A DNA stretch of 64,000 bases, from the NCBI GenBank assembly GCA_964592645.1, contig CAZQFV010000001.1, forward strand, positions 1 to 64,000. Reading direction: 5' to 3'. The translations under genes were made by a program, and so were the position numbers. This DNA comes from CAZQFV01 sp964592645 (GTDB lineage Bacteria; Chloroflexota; Chloroflexia; DTKN01). Under the pieces are notes generated by a model, which saw only the letters and a list, made by a program, of their open reading frames with translations, was not told the DNA's origin and made no database searches. Of the stretch, positions 24,001-31,424 are shown in pieces (the first letter of the stretch is position 1; each line of letters starts with the position of its first letter).

Positions 24001-26349
24001 GTCGGGGAGGGGGATGCCGCCGCCGGTGAGCCCTTGCGCGGCGCGCTCCTCGTCGCTCAGGGCGGCGATGCCCTCCGGGACGCTCCAGGCGAAGAGGGTG
24101 GGGAAGGAGGTGAAGGTGGCCACGCGCTCGAATCCGAGCGACCCGTCGAAGAGGGCCTGGTAGTAGCGGGTGGTGACCGGGTAGCGCATCGGCAGGCGCG
24201 GGATGGAGTCGTAGAGGCGGTTGCTGGTGAGGCAAACATAGTCGGTGTTGGCCAGTTGGTGCAGCAGCTCCTCCACCTTCTGCGGGGTGTCCTCGCCGTA
24301 GGGTTGGAGCGTCAGCCCGCGGTAGATGGAGAAGCCGTCCTTGCCGTCCACGCGCATAGGCACGGCGTCGTCCCAGGCTTCGTTGGCCAGGGCCACGGCC
24401 CAGGTGCGGACCATACCCAGGCGGCCGTTCAGCCGCAGGAAGTAGCGGCGGCCGGCCTCCAGGGGGATCGAGTCCAAAGGCGCGATGCCGCGCGCCCCAT
24501 CGCCCTTGGGGCCGGAAAAGTCGCCGCGGATCGCCCCCCGGCCCAGGACCTCCTGGCAGGGGGCATCGGCGCAGAGGGTGACGACGAGTTCTTCCTGGCC
24601 CTCCTGTCCGGTGACGTCCTCGAGGTGGGCGATGGTGAACTGGATGGCCGGGCTGGAGGTGGGCACCGAGAAGGGGGTCGTGCTGGCCGGGCTGCCGGTG
24701 GAGTAGGTTTGGCCGTTGGGGATGCCGACATAGGCCGTGCTGCCGTCGGCCAGTGTGAGCCAGGCGCCCCGGTCGGTGGGAATGTTCTGATAGATCCAGC
24801 GCGAGGCCGCGGCGCGGGTGATCGGCCGGCGGTAGATCTGGATAAAGCCCCAGGCCCAGGCCAGCGTGCCCAGCACGACGACGGCCAGGAGCGCGCCGGC
24901 GAGGGAAGTGCGCCAAGGGAACCTGCCTTTCCCCCAGGCATCATCGGATCCCTGTAGGGGCGACGCGCGCGTCACCCCTACAGGGATCCGCGCCCAGTCC
25001 CACAGGGCGAGCAGCAGGTAGGCGGCAAAGATGCACAGGAGCGGGTAGATCGGCAGAAAATAGCGCATCGTCTTGACGAACTGCACGCCCTGGTAGAGAA
25101 AGAGCAGCAGTGTCCAGGATAGGGGGATGACCATGCGCAGGTCGCGCCGGCGTGCCAGCCGCCAGGAGGCCCAGACGACGCCGGCCCAAGCTGCCAGCCC
25201 CAGCGGCAGCCCCAGCCCCCAGACGACCATATTGGTCCACGGAAAGACCAGCGCCGGGCGGTTCGTCCACTGGTGGCTGGGGTAGTAGTCGACCTCGCCG
25301 CTGACCAACCCCTGCACCGTCTCCAGGTTGCCGCGGTAGCGCTCCTCGATCCGGACATCGAAGAGGCCCGGTCCGGTGAAGGCATCGGGCTGGGCCAGGC
25401 GGAAGACGGCCACCGCGAGCGCGGCGGCCAGGAAGAGCCCCAGCGCCGTGCGCAGCAGTTCCGGCCAGAGCGACTCCTCGCCGCGTTCCTGTACCCGCCG
25501 CCAGACGCGCAGCGTGCCGGCCAGGGCGATGACCAGGGCAAAGGTGGCCACGTTGACCTTGCTGGCCACGGCCAGGCCAAAGACGAAGCCCAGCAGGAGG
25601 AAGGTGATCCAACTGCCCCGGCCCTCGGCCAGGACCACCGCCAGGTAGACGCAGAGCAGCACCTCCAGGGCGGTGACGATGTCCACGGTGAAAAAGTGGG
25701 CGTTCTGGATGTTGAGCACGCTCAGGGCCAAGAAGAGGGCGGCCAGGAGGCCGCCGCGGGGGCCCAGAAGACGCTTGCCCAGGAAGAAGGTGACGAGGAC
25801 GGTCAGCAGGTCGGCCAGGGCAGAGACGACGCGGCCGGCCTCGGTGACGCGGACGAAATCGGTGATGTGCAGGGCGTCGATGAGCGCCCGGAAGGCGATC
25901 ATCGGCAAGGAGCCGTAGACCCACAGTCCGTGGCCGACATTGCGCGGGTTCAGCGTGGATTTGGCGGTGTCCAGGTAGGCGGCGAAGCAGGCCCGCAGGT
26001 CGCGCTCTGGGAGGGGCGGCGCGCCCGCGGGCTCGTTGAAACGGGGGATAAAGCCCTGGCAGGGCTCGGGAAAATGGATGGCCAGGGCGACCATCGTCAG
26101 GAAGCGCTCGTCAGGGTGCAGGGACAGGCCCTCGTCCCAGGGGATCAAGACCGGCTTGCCGGCCTCCTTGTCCCACCGCAGGTCGGTGAGGCGGAAGGCC
26201 GCTCCCAGCAGCAGGATGCCCAAGAGGGCCAGGAGAATAAAGAGGGCGGAAAGGGCCTGGCCGCTCGGCCGGAGGCACCGCTTGCCCGTTGCGCTCGCGG
26301 GAGGCGGAGGTGGGAGTGTCCCGTTGTCAGTCTTGGGCGCTTCGCCCAT
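21037..26349 (-). CDS. Giant GT39-like / DUF2298 (YYY) membrane protein
   Basis: A 1770-residue protein with about 30 membrane helices. The N-terminal half is a GT-C glycosyltransferase-like region: the first loop carries acidic residues near WDEGLSLHPDERFL, followed by repeated membrane helices. The C-terminal half is a Chlor_Arch_YYY (DUF2298) domain, marked by GGYLNYYYFGWVLLAAPIK and DLHPHMIAMPFTLLLM. Such fusions are known in Chloroflexota and Archaea and are thought to move sugars from lipid carriers; the substrate is unknown. GGAGGCGCC precedes the ATG. A 46-bp palindrome (24945-24990) is carried in frame and adds about 15 residues to a loop between two helices. The C-terminus is Pro/Gly-rich. 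Confidence 0.88.
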   Translation of the reverse strand: MGEAPKTDNGTLPPPPPASATGKRCLRPSGQALSALFILLALLGILLLGAAFRLTDLRWDKEAGKPVLIPWDEGLSLHPDERFLTMVALAIHFPEPCQGFIPRFNEPAGAPPLPERDLRACFAAYLDTAKSTLNPRNVGHGLWVYGSLPMIAFRALIDALHITDFVRVTEAGRVVSALADLLTVLVTFFLGKRLLGPRGGLLAALFLALSVLNIQNAHFFTVDIVTALEVLLCVYLAVVLAEGRGSWITFLLLGFVFGLAVASKVNVATFALVIALAGTLRVWRRVQERGEESLWPELLRTALGLFLAAALAVAVFRLAQPDAFTGPGLFDVRIEERYRGNLETVQGLVSGEVDYYPSHQWTNRPALVFPWTNMVVWGLGLPLGLAAWAGVVWASWRLARRRDLRMVIPLSWTLLLFLYQGVQFVKTMRYFLPIYPLLCIFAAYLLLALWDWARIPVGVTRASPLQGSDDAWGKGRFPWRTSLAGALLAVVVLGTLAWAWGFIQIYRRPITRAAASRWIYQNIPTDRGAWLTLADGSTAYVGIPNGQTYSTGSPASTTPFSVPTSSPAIQFTIAHLEDVTGQEGQEELVVTLCADAPCQEVLGRGAIRGDFSGPKGDGARGIAPLDSIPLEAGRRYFLRLNGRLGMVRTWAVALANEAWDDAVPMRVDGKDGFSIYRGLTLQPYGEDTPQKVEELLHQLANTDYVCLTSNRLYDSIPRLPMRYPVTTRYYQALFDGSLGFERVATFTSFPTLFAWSVPEGIAALSDEERAAQGLTGGGIPLPDQGAEEAFSVYDHPKVQIFRRTAAFDIAKARALLTDGIEWDQIDRIRPIEVPRYRDLLLTEPEKTAQRQGGTWSEIFPESGWPTKVALPLWLLLIELIGLAAWPLANALLGKLGDGGYLPAKALGLLLLGYLSWLPAATKVLPYTRWTILGVLLLLLVLGGAVGWLRRKELLELWRMRRKLLLLEEGLFLAGFLLFLLIRFGNPDLWHPWFGGEKPMDLAYLNAIIRSTTFPPYDPWYAGGYLNYYYFGWVLLAAPIKLTGIVPAVAYNLALPTLYGLVCGGAFTVVYHLVGRGKREGDGWEKPALLAGLAGAVFVALLGNLGEFTLIVGKLGELSGMSFESNIPGLAGLVKGVAGLFKALQGKPLPIGLGSWYWDASRVIVQHAGGPPRGNEINEFPFFTFLYADLHPHMIAMPFTLLLMTQVVALAQDRERRDRSVWSLLPPPWALLGMALVLGILRAGNFWDFVTYFLVALGGWGVALYERRKRIDGELLLGVGMLGVLLYILSSFLLAPFWSRYGMLYNSVALWTGERTRVGEFIVINGLALFVLVTYLLAETLGRGAREGPLHLAGLALRHWDRLPELWRRLRQAGAVVRQRSPARRFAQGRALPILLWSLVALLLIALFFFLPVKAPTAATLQPLSFLQRLRGQPLVGWMVLFIVPGAVLFFRRRAQAEERLIALLTLAGLGLSAGVEVLVVKGDIARQNTFFKFYMQIWIVWGVAAAAMLPRLWQRMQAWPRNARRRWWAVLYILIGLCALYPLLAAPAKVRDRFPNNTAGPSLDGEAFMRSETYPDEHGPIVLSEDAAAIDWLRANVSGSPVVLEAASGLYNVGLYRWGSRVSIHTGLPTVLGWDWHQTQQRGGESIQTRLQEVAELYTSTDVNRTLTLLRKYEVSYIVVGQLERNYYPAAGLDKFAAMVGTYLEQVYPSVGGRPAAPGPPETAPTGGGPGAYPPPAAGPFYPEPEPSPVGSAMPATAPTGGTVIYRVLP
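24945..24990. repeat. 46-bp near-perfect palindrome inside the DUF2298 gene
   Basis: The arms GGATCCCTGTAGGGG (24946-24960) and CCCCTACAGGGATCC (24975-24989) pair perfectly. The centre GACGCGCGCGTC is itself a palindrome, and only one base pair (24961/24974) mismatches in 46 bp. Translated, it gives RIPVGVTRASPLQGS in a loop between two membrane helices without breaking the frame. The core GTAGGGGCGAC recurs at 43581-43591. It is a REP-like palindromic element. Confidence 0.75.
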
Positions 26350-26391
26350 GGCGCCTCCAAGGCATTCTGTTGCCTACCACCGTGGCGAATG

Positions 26392-27618
26392 TCAGATCTC
26401 CCATCCCAGTTGTGGCGGCGGCAGGCGCAGCAGTTCGTCCAGCTCCTGCAGCAGCGTCTCCGGCCCGCGCAGGTCGTCGGTGCAGGACAGGCCGGTGGCC
26501 GGCCGCACGCCCATCCACATACGGGTGAAGGCCCCCACAGAAGCCTCCAAGGTGGGCAAGCGCGGGTCGCTGCCCTCCTCGGCTCCCGAAGAGGAGCCCA
26601 GCGCAACCAGGTAATCGCCGGCGATACCGCGCCAGGGGCTCTCCGCGTCCAGGGAGGCGGCGATGGGGTCGTCGAGGTGCAGGTTGAAACGCACCTCGCC
26701 CCCGCGCAGGTGGGTGCGCTCCAGGCAGGCCGATAGGTCCAGGATGCGTAGCTGCCAAAAGGCCGTAGCCCGAATGCCGGCCTCGAACTCGGAGCGGTAA
26801 CTCACCGCACGCTGGCGGAAGGGATGCAGCATCAGGTCCTGCAGTTGGATGCCCTGCGGCTCAAAGGTGCGCACCAGGCGCACCTGGTCACCCAGGCTGC
26901 GGATCAGGGCCAACAGCTCCAGGAACTGCTCTCGCGTCCGGTAAACAACGCTGCTGACGAAATAGGGACCGTGCTCGACCGCCGGGGCATGGCACCAAAA
27001 GTAGTGGGTCAGCTCGCCGTTCGGCCCGTCGGCGTAGCCCAGGCCGAAGCCGTTTTCGGCGCGCAGCAACTCCCCGTGGGTCGTCTCGGCCGGCAGGGTG
27101 ATGGAGCCATGGCCGCGGAGACGGGCCAACCGCGCGGCGTGGACGAGTTGCCAGTCGCCGACGGTGAGGCGCCGGGGCACGCGCGGACGCACGGAGACGT
27201 CGAGCTGCGCCGGATCAAAGGCCACGCTGTGCTCGTAGGGGCCGGTGCCAAAGCCCAGTTGGTTGTAGAAGCCCTGTTCGAACATACCCAAGCCGGCAAT
27301 GTGCGCCCCCTCGGCCGCGTCCAGGGCCACGGCCTCGGCCGTCAGCCGCCGGGCCAGGCCCTGTTTGCGCGCCACCCGGCTGGTGGCGACGGCGGTGACG
27401 GCAGAGAGGCGCAGGTCTTCCCGCAGGTAGCGCAGCGTGCCGGGCATAGTGTTGACCAGGCACTCGGGCGCACCGGCAACGTCGGCCACCAGGGTCCGGC
27501 CGGCGCCGATGCAGGGATCGAAGCTGGCCTCTTTCCCCGGGGGGATCCATCCGGTCTCGCGCCAGATGCGCATGGCGGCCTCGCGGTCGCGGGCAGGGTC
27601 GTAGATGCGATAGTCCAA
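26392..27618 (-). CDS. Eis-like GNAT N-acetyltransferase
   Basis: A 408-residue acetyltransferase with two GNAT-type halves and a sterol-carrier-like C-terminal part, the layout of Eis-family enzymes. The first GNAT domain has the acetyl-CoA strand and loop in AVTAVATSRVARKQGLARRL. It is followed by a typical YNQLGFGTGPYEHS segment. The acceptor is unknown; family members acetylate amines on drugs or proteins. The TTG at 27618 was chosen because AGGAGC lies just upstream and the frame begins sensibly with DYRIYDPARDREAAMRIW. A promoter with 17-bp spacing lies 36 bp upstream. Confidence 0.85.
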   Translation of the reverse strand: MDYRIYDPARDREAAMRIWRETGWIPPGKEASFDPCIGAGRTLVADVAGAPECLVNTMPGTLRYLREDLRLSAVTAVATSRVARKQGLARRLTAEAVALDAAEGAHIAGLGMFEQGFYNQLGFGTGPYEHSVAFDPAQLDVSVRPRVPRRLTVGDWQLVHAARLARLRGHGSITLPAETTHGELLRAENGFGLGYADGPNGELTHYFWCHAPAVEHGPYFVSSVVYRTREQFLELLALIRSLGDQVRLVRTFEPQGIQLQDLMLHPFRQRAVSYRSEFEAGIRATAFWQLRILDLSACLERTHLRGGEVRFNLHLDDPIAASLDAESPWRGIAGDYLVALGSSSGAEEGSDPRLPTLEASVGAFTRMWMGVRPATGLSCTDDLRGPETLLQELDELLRLPPPQLGWEI

Positions 27619-27653
27619 GGTCTGCTCCTATTGCTGTGAATCGCCCACAGGCG

Positions 27654-27682
27654 ATTGTACCACCGGTCCCCTGGGGGGTCAA
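27654..27682 (-). promoter_or_regulatory. Promoter of the acetyltransferase gene
   Basis: On the minus strand: TTGACC (27682-27677), a 17-bp spacer, and TACAAT (27659-27654) with TG-G before it. It lies 36 bp before the TTG start at 27618. Confidence 0.65.
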
Positions 27683-27711
27683 ATGGATGGGCCGCACGGG
27701 GCACCCGACGC

Positions 27712-27978
27712 TGCATCGCCGTCACCGTCACCCCGGAGGCGACCTCGCCGGCCTACATCGCCCTCGGTGCGCCGGCCTATGCCGCCCCCAAAGGGGCCGA
27801 CGGCGTGACCGTCACCTTGCAAGAGGCCGTGGGCTACACCGTGACCGTGGACCCTACCACCGCCCGATCCGGCCAGGACTAGATCGCCGCCGGCGGCCCC
27901 CATCCGGTCCCGCCGACCATCCTCGACGACGCTGCCCCTTCCTTCCGCCTCTACATGCCCCTGGTGGTCAAGGAGTGA
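27712..27978 (+). pseudogene. C-terminal remnant of a secreted surface protein
   Basis: The frame reads CIAVTVTPEATSPAYIALG and continues as a beta-rich segment. It meets an in-frame TAG at 27880-27882, then goes on as IAAGGPHPVPPTILDD to a tail FRLYMPLVVKE before TGA. That tail resembles the ends of the other secreted proteins in this window. There is no signal peptide, start or ribosome site, and the 5' side overlaps the acetyltransferase promoter. It is a decayed 3' fragment of a repeat-containing secreted protein. The remainder of the 27619-28055 gap shows nothing else. Confidence 0.5.
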
Positions 27979-28055
27979 AGCCCGGCGGGCCGCAAAAGAA
28001 ACCGGCGGACGAGGCCGCCGGCCCCATCCGCCGATTCGTCTTCTCGCTTCCTCGC

Positions 28056-29075
28056 CTACTTCCCCATCCGCGCCTTGAGCGCCTGGGTGAGCGCCGGGAC
28101 GATCACCCTCAGGTCGCCGACGACGCCATAGTCGGCAAAGGAAAAGATCGGTGCCTCGGGGTCTTTGTTGATAGCCACGATGTAGCGCGAGCCGCGCATG
28201 CCGGCGGCGTGCTGGATGGCACCGGAGATGCCGGCGGCGATGTACAGGTCGGGCCGCACCGTCACCCCGGTCTGGCCGACCTGGTGCGGGTAGGAGATCC
28301 AGCCCTGGTCCACCGCCGAGCGCGAGGCGCCCAACGCGCCGCCCAGCAGGTCGGCCAGCTCCTGTAGCGGCTTGAAACCCTCGGGCCCGCCGACGCCGCG
28401 GCCGCCGGCGACGATGATCTTGGCCTCGGTCAGGTTCACCCCGCCTTCCTCGCGCAGCACCTCGAGGACGCGGGTGGGGATCTCGCCCTCGGCCATGGCC
28501 GCGGCGACGCGCACCGTCTGCCCACTGCGGCCGGCCTGGGCCGCCGGCAGCTCAAAGACGCGCGGGCGAACGGAGATGACCTGGGGCCGCTGGCCGGGGA
28601 TGATGACCGTGGCCAGGACGCTGCCACCCATGGCCGGCCGGATGCCGTGCACCTTGCCCGTGCCCGGCTCGATCGCCAGCCCCGTGCAGTCGGCCGCCAG
28701 CCCGGTCTCCAGGTCGGCGGCGACGGCCGCCGAGAGGTCGCGCCCGCGGGTGGTGGCGCCAAAGAGGAAGACGGCCGGCTTGTGCTCGCGGACTAGCTGC
28801 ACCAGCAGCGCGGCGTACGGCTCCAGGCGGAACGGGCCGAGCGTCGCGTCATCGGCCAGGTAGACGGTGTCGGCGCCGTAGGAAAAGGCCTGCGGGACCA
28901 GCGCCTCGACGCCGGACCCCAGGACGACCGCGCCCAAGGAAACACCCAGGGCGTCGGCCATCTTGCGCCCCTGGCCCAGGAGCTCCCAGGCGACGCCATG
29001 GGCCTTGCCGCCCTCCTGCTCCACCCAGACCCAGATGCCCTGGTATTCCTGTGGATTGTGTGCCTGTATGGTCAT
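28056..29075 (-). CDS. etfA: Electron transfer flavoprotein alpha subunit
   Basis: A 339-residue EtfA. The C-terminal FAD-binding domain shows the conserved GASRSAVDQGWISYPHQVGQTG and AAGISGAIQHAAGM motifs and ends with the SFADYGVVGDLRVIVPAL segment. The N-terminal half is the alpha/beta domain that packs against EtfB. ETF takes electrons from acyl-CoA dehydrogenases and passes them to a quinone oxidoreductase. AGGAGGACACCC precedes the ATG. It lies 10 bp after etfB and is the last gene of the leftward operon. Confidence 0.95.
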   Translation of the reverse strand: MTIQAHNPQEYQGIWVWVEQEGGKAHGVAWELLGQGRKMADALGVSLGAVVLGSGVEALVPQAFSYGADTVYLADDATLGPFRLEPYAALLVQLVREHKPAVFLFGATTRGRDLSAAVAADLETGLAADCTGLAIEPGTGKVHGIRPAMGGSVLATVIIPGQRPQVISVRPRVFELPAAQAGRSGQTVRVAAAMAEGEIPTRVLEVLREEGGVNLTEAKIIVAGGRGVGGPEGFKPLQELADLLGGALGASRSAVDQGWISYPHQVGQTGVTVRPDLYIAAGISGAIQHAAGMRGSRYIVAINKDPEAPIFSFADYGVVGDLRVIVPALTQALKARMGK

Positions 29076-29085
29076 GGGTGTCCTC

Positions 29086-29889
29086 CTAGAGCACCTTCAG
29101 GCCGAGCAGACGGTCGGCCAGCAGAGCGGCCTGCTCCTCGGGGGTGGCGCCGGCGATCAGCTCGACCTTGCCGGCGCGGGCCGGCGGGTAGTCCATCGCG
29201 GCCACCTGGCTGGGCGAGCCGGCGCGGCCGAAGCCGGCGGCCTGGGCCCCCGCCGCCACCAGGTCCGCCGCGCCCCAAGTGGGGATAACGGCCTTGGAGG
29301 CCTTGCGGATGCCCAGCAGCGTGGGGTAGCGCGGCTGGTTGATGTCTTTGACCACGGCGACAACGGCCGGCAGAGGACCCTCGACCACCTCGCGCCGCCC
29401 CTCCAACAGGCGTTCGACGGTGATCTTGCGCCCGCCGAAGTCGGCCTGGCGGATCTTGAAGACAAAGGTCAGCGCCGGGAGGCCCAGGAAGCGGGCCACC
29501 GCCGGGCCGACGCTGGCCGAGGTGCCGTCGGTGGACTGCTTGCCGAAGAGGACGATGTCGTACTCGCCGATCTTGCGGATGGCTGCGGCCAGGGTGTAGG
29601 CCGTGGCCCAGGCGTCGGCCCCCTCGAAGGCCGGATCGGAGAGCAGGACGGCCTCGTCCACCCCCATGGCCAGGGCCTTTTTCAGGGCTTCGGAGGCCTC
29701 GGCCGGCCCCATACACAGGGCCGTGACCTTGCCGCCGAACTTTTCCCGCAGCAACAGCGCCTCCTCGATGGCGTACTCGTCAAAGGCGTTGAGCATCAGC
29801 GGCATCCCGGCCAGGGCCAACTGCCCCCCCTGGAGCTTGACCGGGGCCTCGGTGTCGGGGACCTGTTTGATACAGACGATGGCGTTCAA
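29086..29889 (-). CDS. etfB: Electron transfer flavoprotein beta subunit
   Basis: A 267-residue EtfB. It begins NAIVCIKQVPDTEAPVKL, the family's N-terminal strand, and has the AMP-binding region around DEAVLLSDPAFEGADAWATA. The TTG start is supported by AGGAGGCGAGAA directly upstream. It forms the ETF heterodimer with the next gene and probably serves the acyl-CoA dehydrogenase encoded just upstream. The stop lies inside the ribosome site region of etfA, indicating translational coupling. Confidence 0.95.
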   Translation of the reverse strand: MNAIVCIKQVPDTEAPVKLQGGQLALAGMPLMLNAFDEYAIEEALLLREKFGGKVTALCMGPAEASEALKKALAMGVDEAVLLSDPAFEGADAWATAYTLAAAIRKIGEYDIVLFGKQSTDGTSASVGPAVARFLGLPALTFVFKIRQADFGGRKITVERLLEGRREVVEGPLPAVVAVVKDINQPRYPTLLGIRKASKAVIPTWGAADLVAAGAQAAGFGRAGSPSQVAAMDYPPARAGKVELIAGATPEEQAALLADRLLGLKVL

Positions 29890-29932
29890 TTCTCGCCTCC
29901 TTGCCTTTCTCCTCGACTCCTCGCCCCCTGCT

Positions 29933-29964
29933 CTTCCCCCCTTCTGCCTGGCAGGGGGGGGAAG
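29933..29964 (-). terminator. Hairpin between acyl-CoA dehydrogenase and etfB
   Basis: CTTCCCCCC and its complement GGGGGGAAG flank a short GCC-TG-GGC-like centre in the 101-bp gap. No T-run follows. It may adjust transcript levels between acd and etfBA or be a processing site rather than a full stop. Confidence 0.4.
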
Positions 29965-29990
29965 ACGGGAAGACGGGGAGAGCCACCCAT

Positions 29991-31214
29991 CTAGATTTCT
30001 TGGGCCCCCCAGCGGTGCGGCAGGAACTCAACCCCCAGGATCTCGCGGGCGATGATCATACGCATGATGTTCAGGGACCCCTCGGCGCCGATGGAGTAGG
30101 AGCGGACGCCGCGAATGCCCATCTCGATGGGAAACTCCTTGGAATAGCCGGCGGCGCCGAACCAGTCGGCGACCTCGTTCATCGCCTGAAAGGCATAGAT
30201 AGGAGCGCGGAGTTTGGCCATGGCGGCGATGCGGGCCACGTCCTTGGCCGAGCAAGACTTGTCCTGCCACATCTTGTCCATCATCCAGGCGGCTTCATAA
30301 GTCAGGAGGCGGGCTTCCTCGATATTGGTGGCGTGCTCGGCCAGGGGGAACTGGATGCCCTCGAAGGCGGCCAGCGGCCGGCCGAAGGCGTAGCGCTGCT
30401 TGATGTAGTCGGCGCCCAGGTCCAGCACGGCCTGGGCCGCGCCGACGCAGGTGGCGCCGATGAGCACGCGGGCGGCAGAGAAGCCTTCCATGGCGTAGTA
30501 GAAGCCGCGGCCCTCCTCACCGATCCGGTAGGTATCGGGCAGACGCACGTCCTCCATGGTGAAGCCACCGGTGGAGATGCCGGCGCGGCCCATATCCTCC
30601 ACCAGGGTAGTGGTGATGCCGGGGGTGCCCTTGAGCGGCACGGCGAAGAAGGTAAAGCCCTTGTGCCCGGCCTGGGGATCGGTGCGCATCAGGGTCATGT
30701 GGATGCCGCCCCAGGCGAGCGATTCGCTGACGCCGCTGATGTAGAGCTTCTCACCGTTCAGGAGCCAGCCGTCGCCCTGGCGCTCGGCCTTGCAGCGCGT
30801 GGCCCCCAGGATATCGGAGCCGCCGCCCGGCTCGGTGGTGGCGATGCCCAGGAAGCCCTGGCCCTTGCAAGCCGGGGGCAGGACGAGCTTCTTCAGCTCC
30901 TCGTTGGCATAGTGCTCAAAGACCGAGCCCCAGGAGGCCATCACCAGGTAGAGCACGGGAATGGCCACGCTGATGTCGGCCCGCCCCAGTTCCTCGGCGG
31001 CGATCGTCGCTTCGATCCAGGAAGCGCCCATGCCGCCGTACTCCTCCGGCACGGTGCAGCAGAGCAGGCCCAGGTCGGCCATCCCCTTGATCACGTGCGG
31101 AGGGATCTTGCCCTCGCGGTCCATCTGGCGGACGATCGGCTTGATCGTGCTCTGGGCAAAGTCCCGCACCGACGCGCGCCACATCTCCTGTTCTTTCGTA
31201 AAGCTGAAATCCAT
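29991..31214 (-). CDS. Acyl-CoA dehydrogenase
   Basis: A 407-residue FAD enzyme that introduces the alpha-beta double bond into an acyl-CoA and hands electrons to ETF. The N-terminal helical domain opens DFSFTKEQEMWRASVRDFAQ. The central beta-domain has ITTEPGGGSDILGATRCKAE-type sequence (here IATTEPGGGSDILG). The C-terminal helices end with RSYSIGAEGSLNIMRMIIAR, the segment corresponding to the substrate/FAD-binding end in this family. Length is typical. AAAAGGAGGACATC precedes the ATG. A separate promoter (31330-31357) lies upstream within the operon. Chain-length specificity cannot be read; the neighbours suggest a short branched acyl-CoA. Confidence 0.94.
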   Translation of the reverse strand: MDFSFTKEQEMWRASVRDFAQSTIKPIVRQMDREGKIPPHVIKGMADLGLLCCTVPEEYGGMGASWIEATIAAEELGRADISVAIPVLYLVMASWGSVFEHYANEELKKLVLPPACKGQGFLGIATTEPGGGSDILGATRCKAERQGDGWLLNGEKLYISGVSESLAWGGIHMTLMRTDPQAGHKGFTFFAVPLKGTPGITTTLVEDMGRAGISTGGFTMEDVRLPDTYRIGEEGRGFYYAMEGFSAARVLIGATCVGAAQAVLDLGADYIKQRYAFGRPLAAFEGIQFPLAEHATNIEEARLLTYEAAWMMDKMWQDKSCSAKDVARIAAMAKLRAPIYAFQAMNEVADWFGAAGYSKEFPIEMGIRGVRSYSIGAEGSLNIMRMIIAREILGVEFLPHRWGAQEI

Positions 31215-31329
31215 GATGTCCTCCTTTTGTCTCCTTTGACCGGCCAGAATCTTCTACGCTGAGGATGCACCGGCTGCCTGGCACGCGGCCCACCGAGCGG
31301 CCGGCCGGTGCCGGCTCGCAGCGATGCCC

Positions 31330-31357
31330 ATTATAACCGATTTCGCCGCTTGTGCAA
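31330..31357 (-). promoter_or_regulatory. Internal promoter before the acyl-CoA dehydrogenase
   Basis: Minus strand: TTGCAC, a 16-bp spacer, TATAAT followed by GGG. The spacer end TCGGT and the TATAATGG match the promoter of the whole operon at 35065-35092, so the two promoters share CGAA-x-TCGGTTATAATGG. Confidence 0.6.
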
Positions 31358-31424
31358 CCGGGCGCCAGGGCGAACGGCCGGGGTTTCCCGGAGCCGCGCC
31401 CGGCCCCCACCGGCCCGCAACGGG

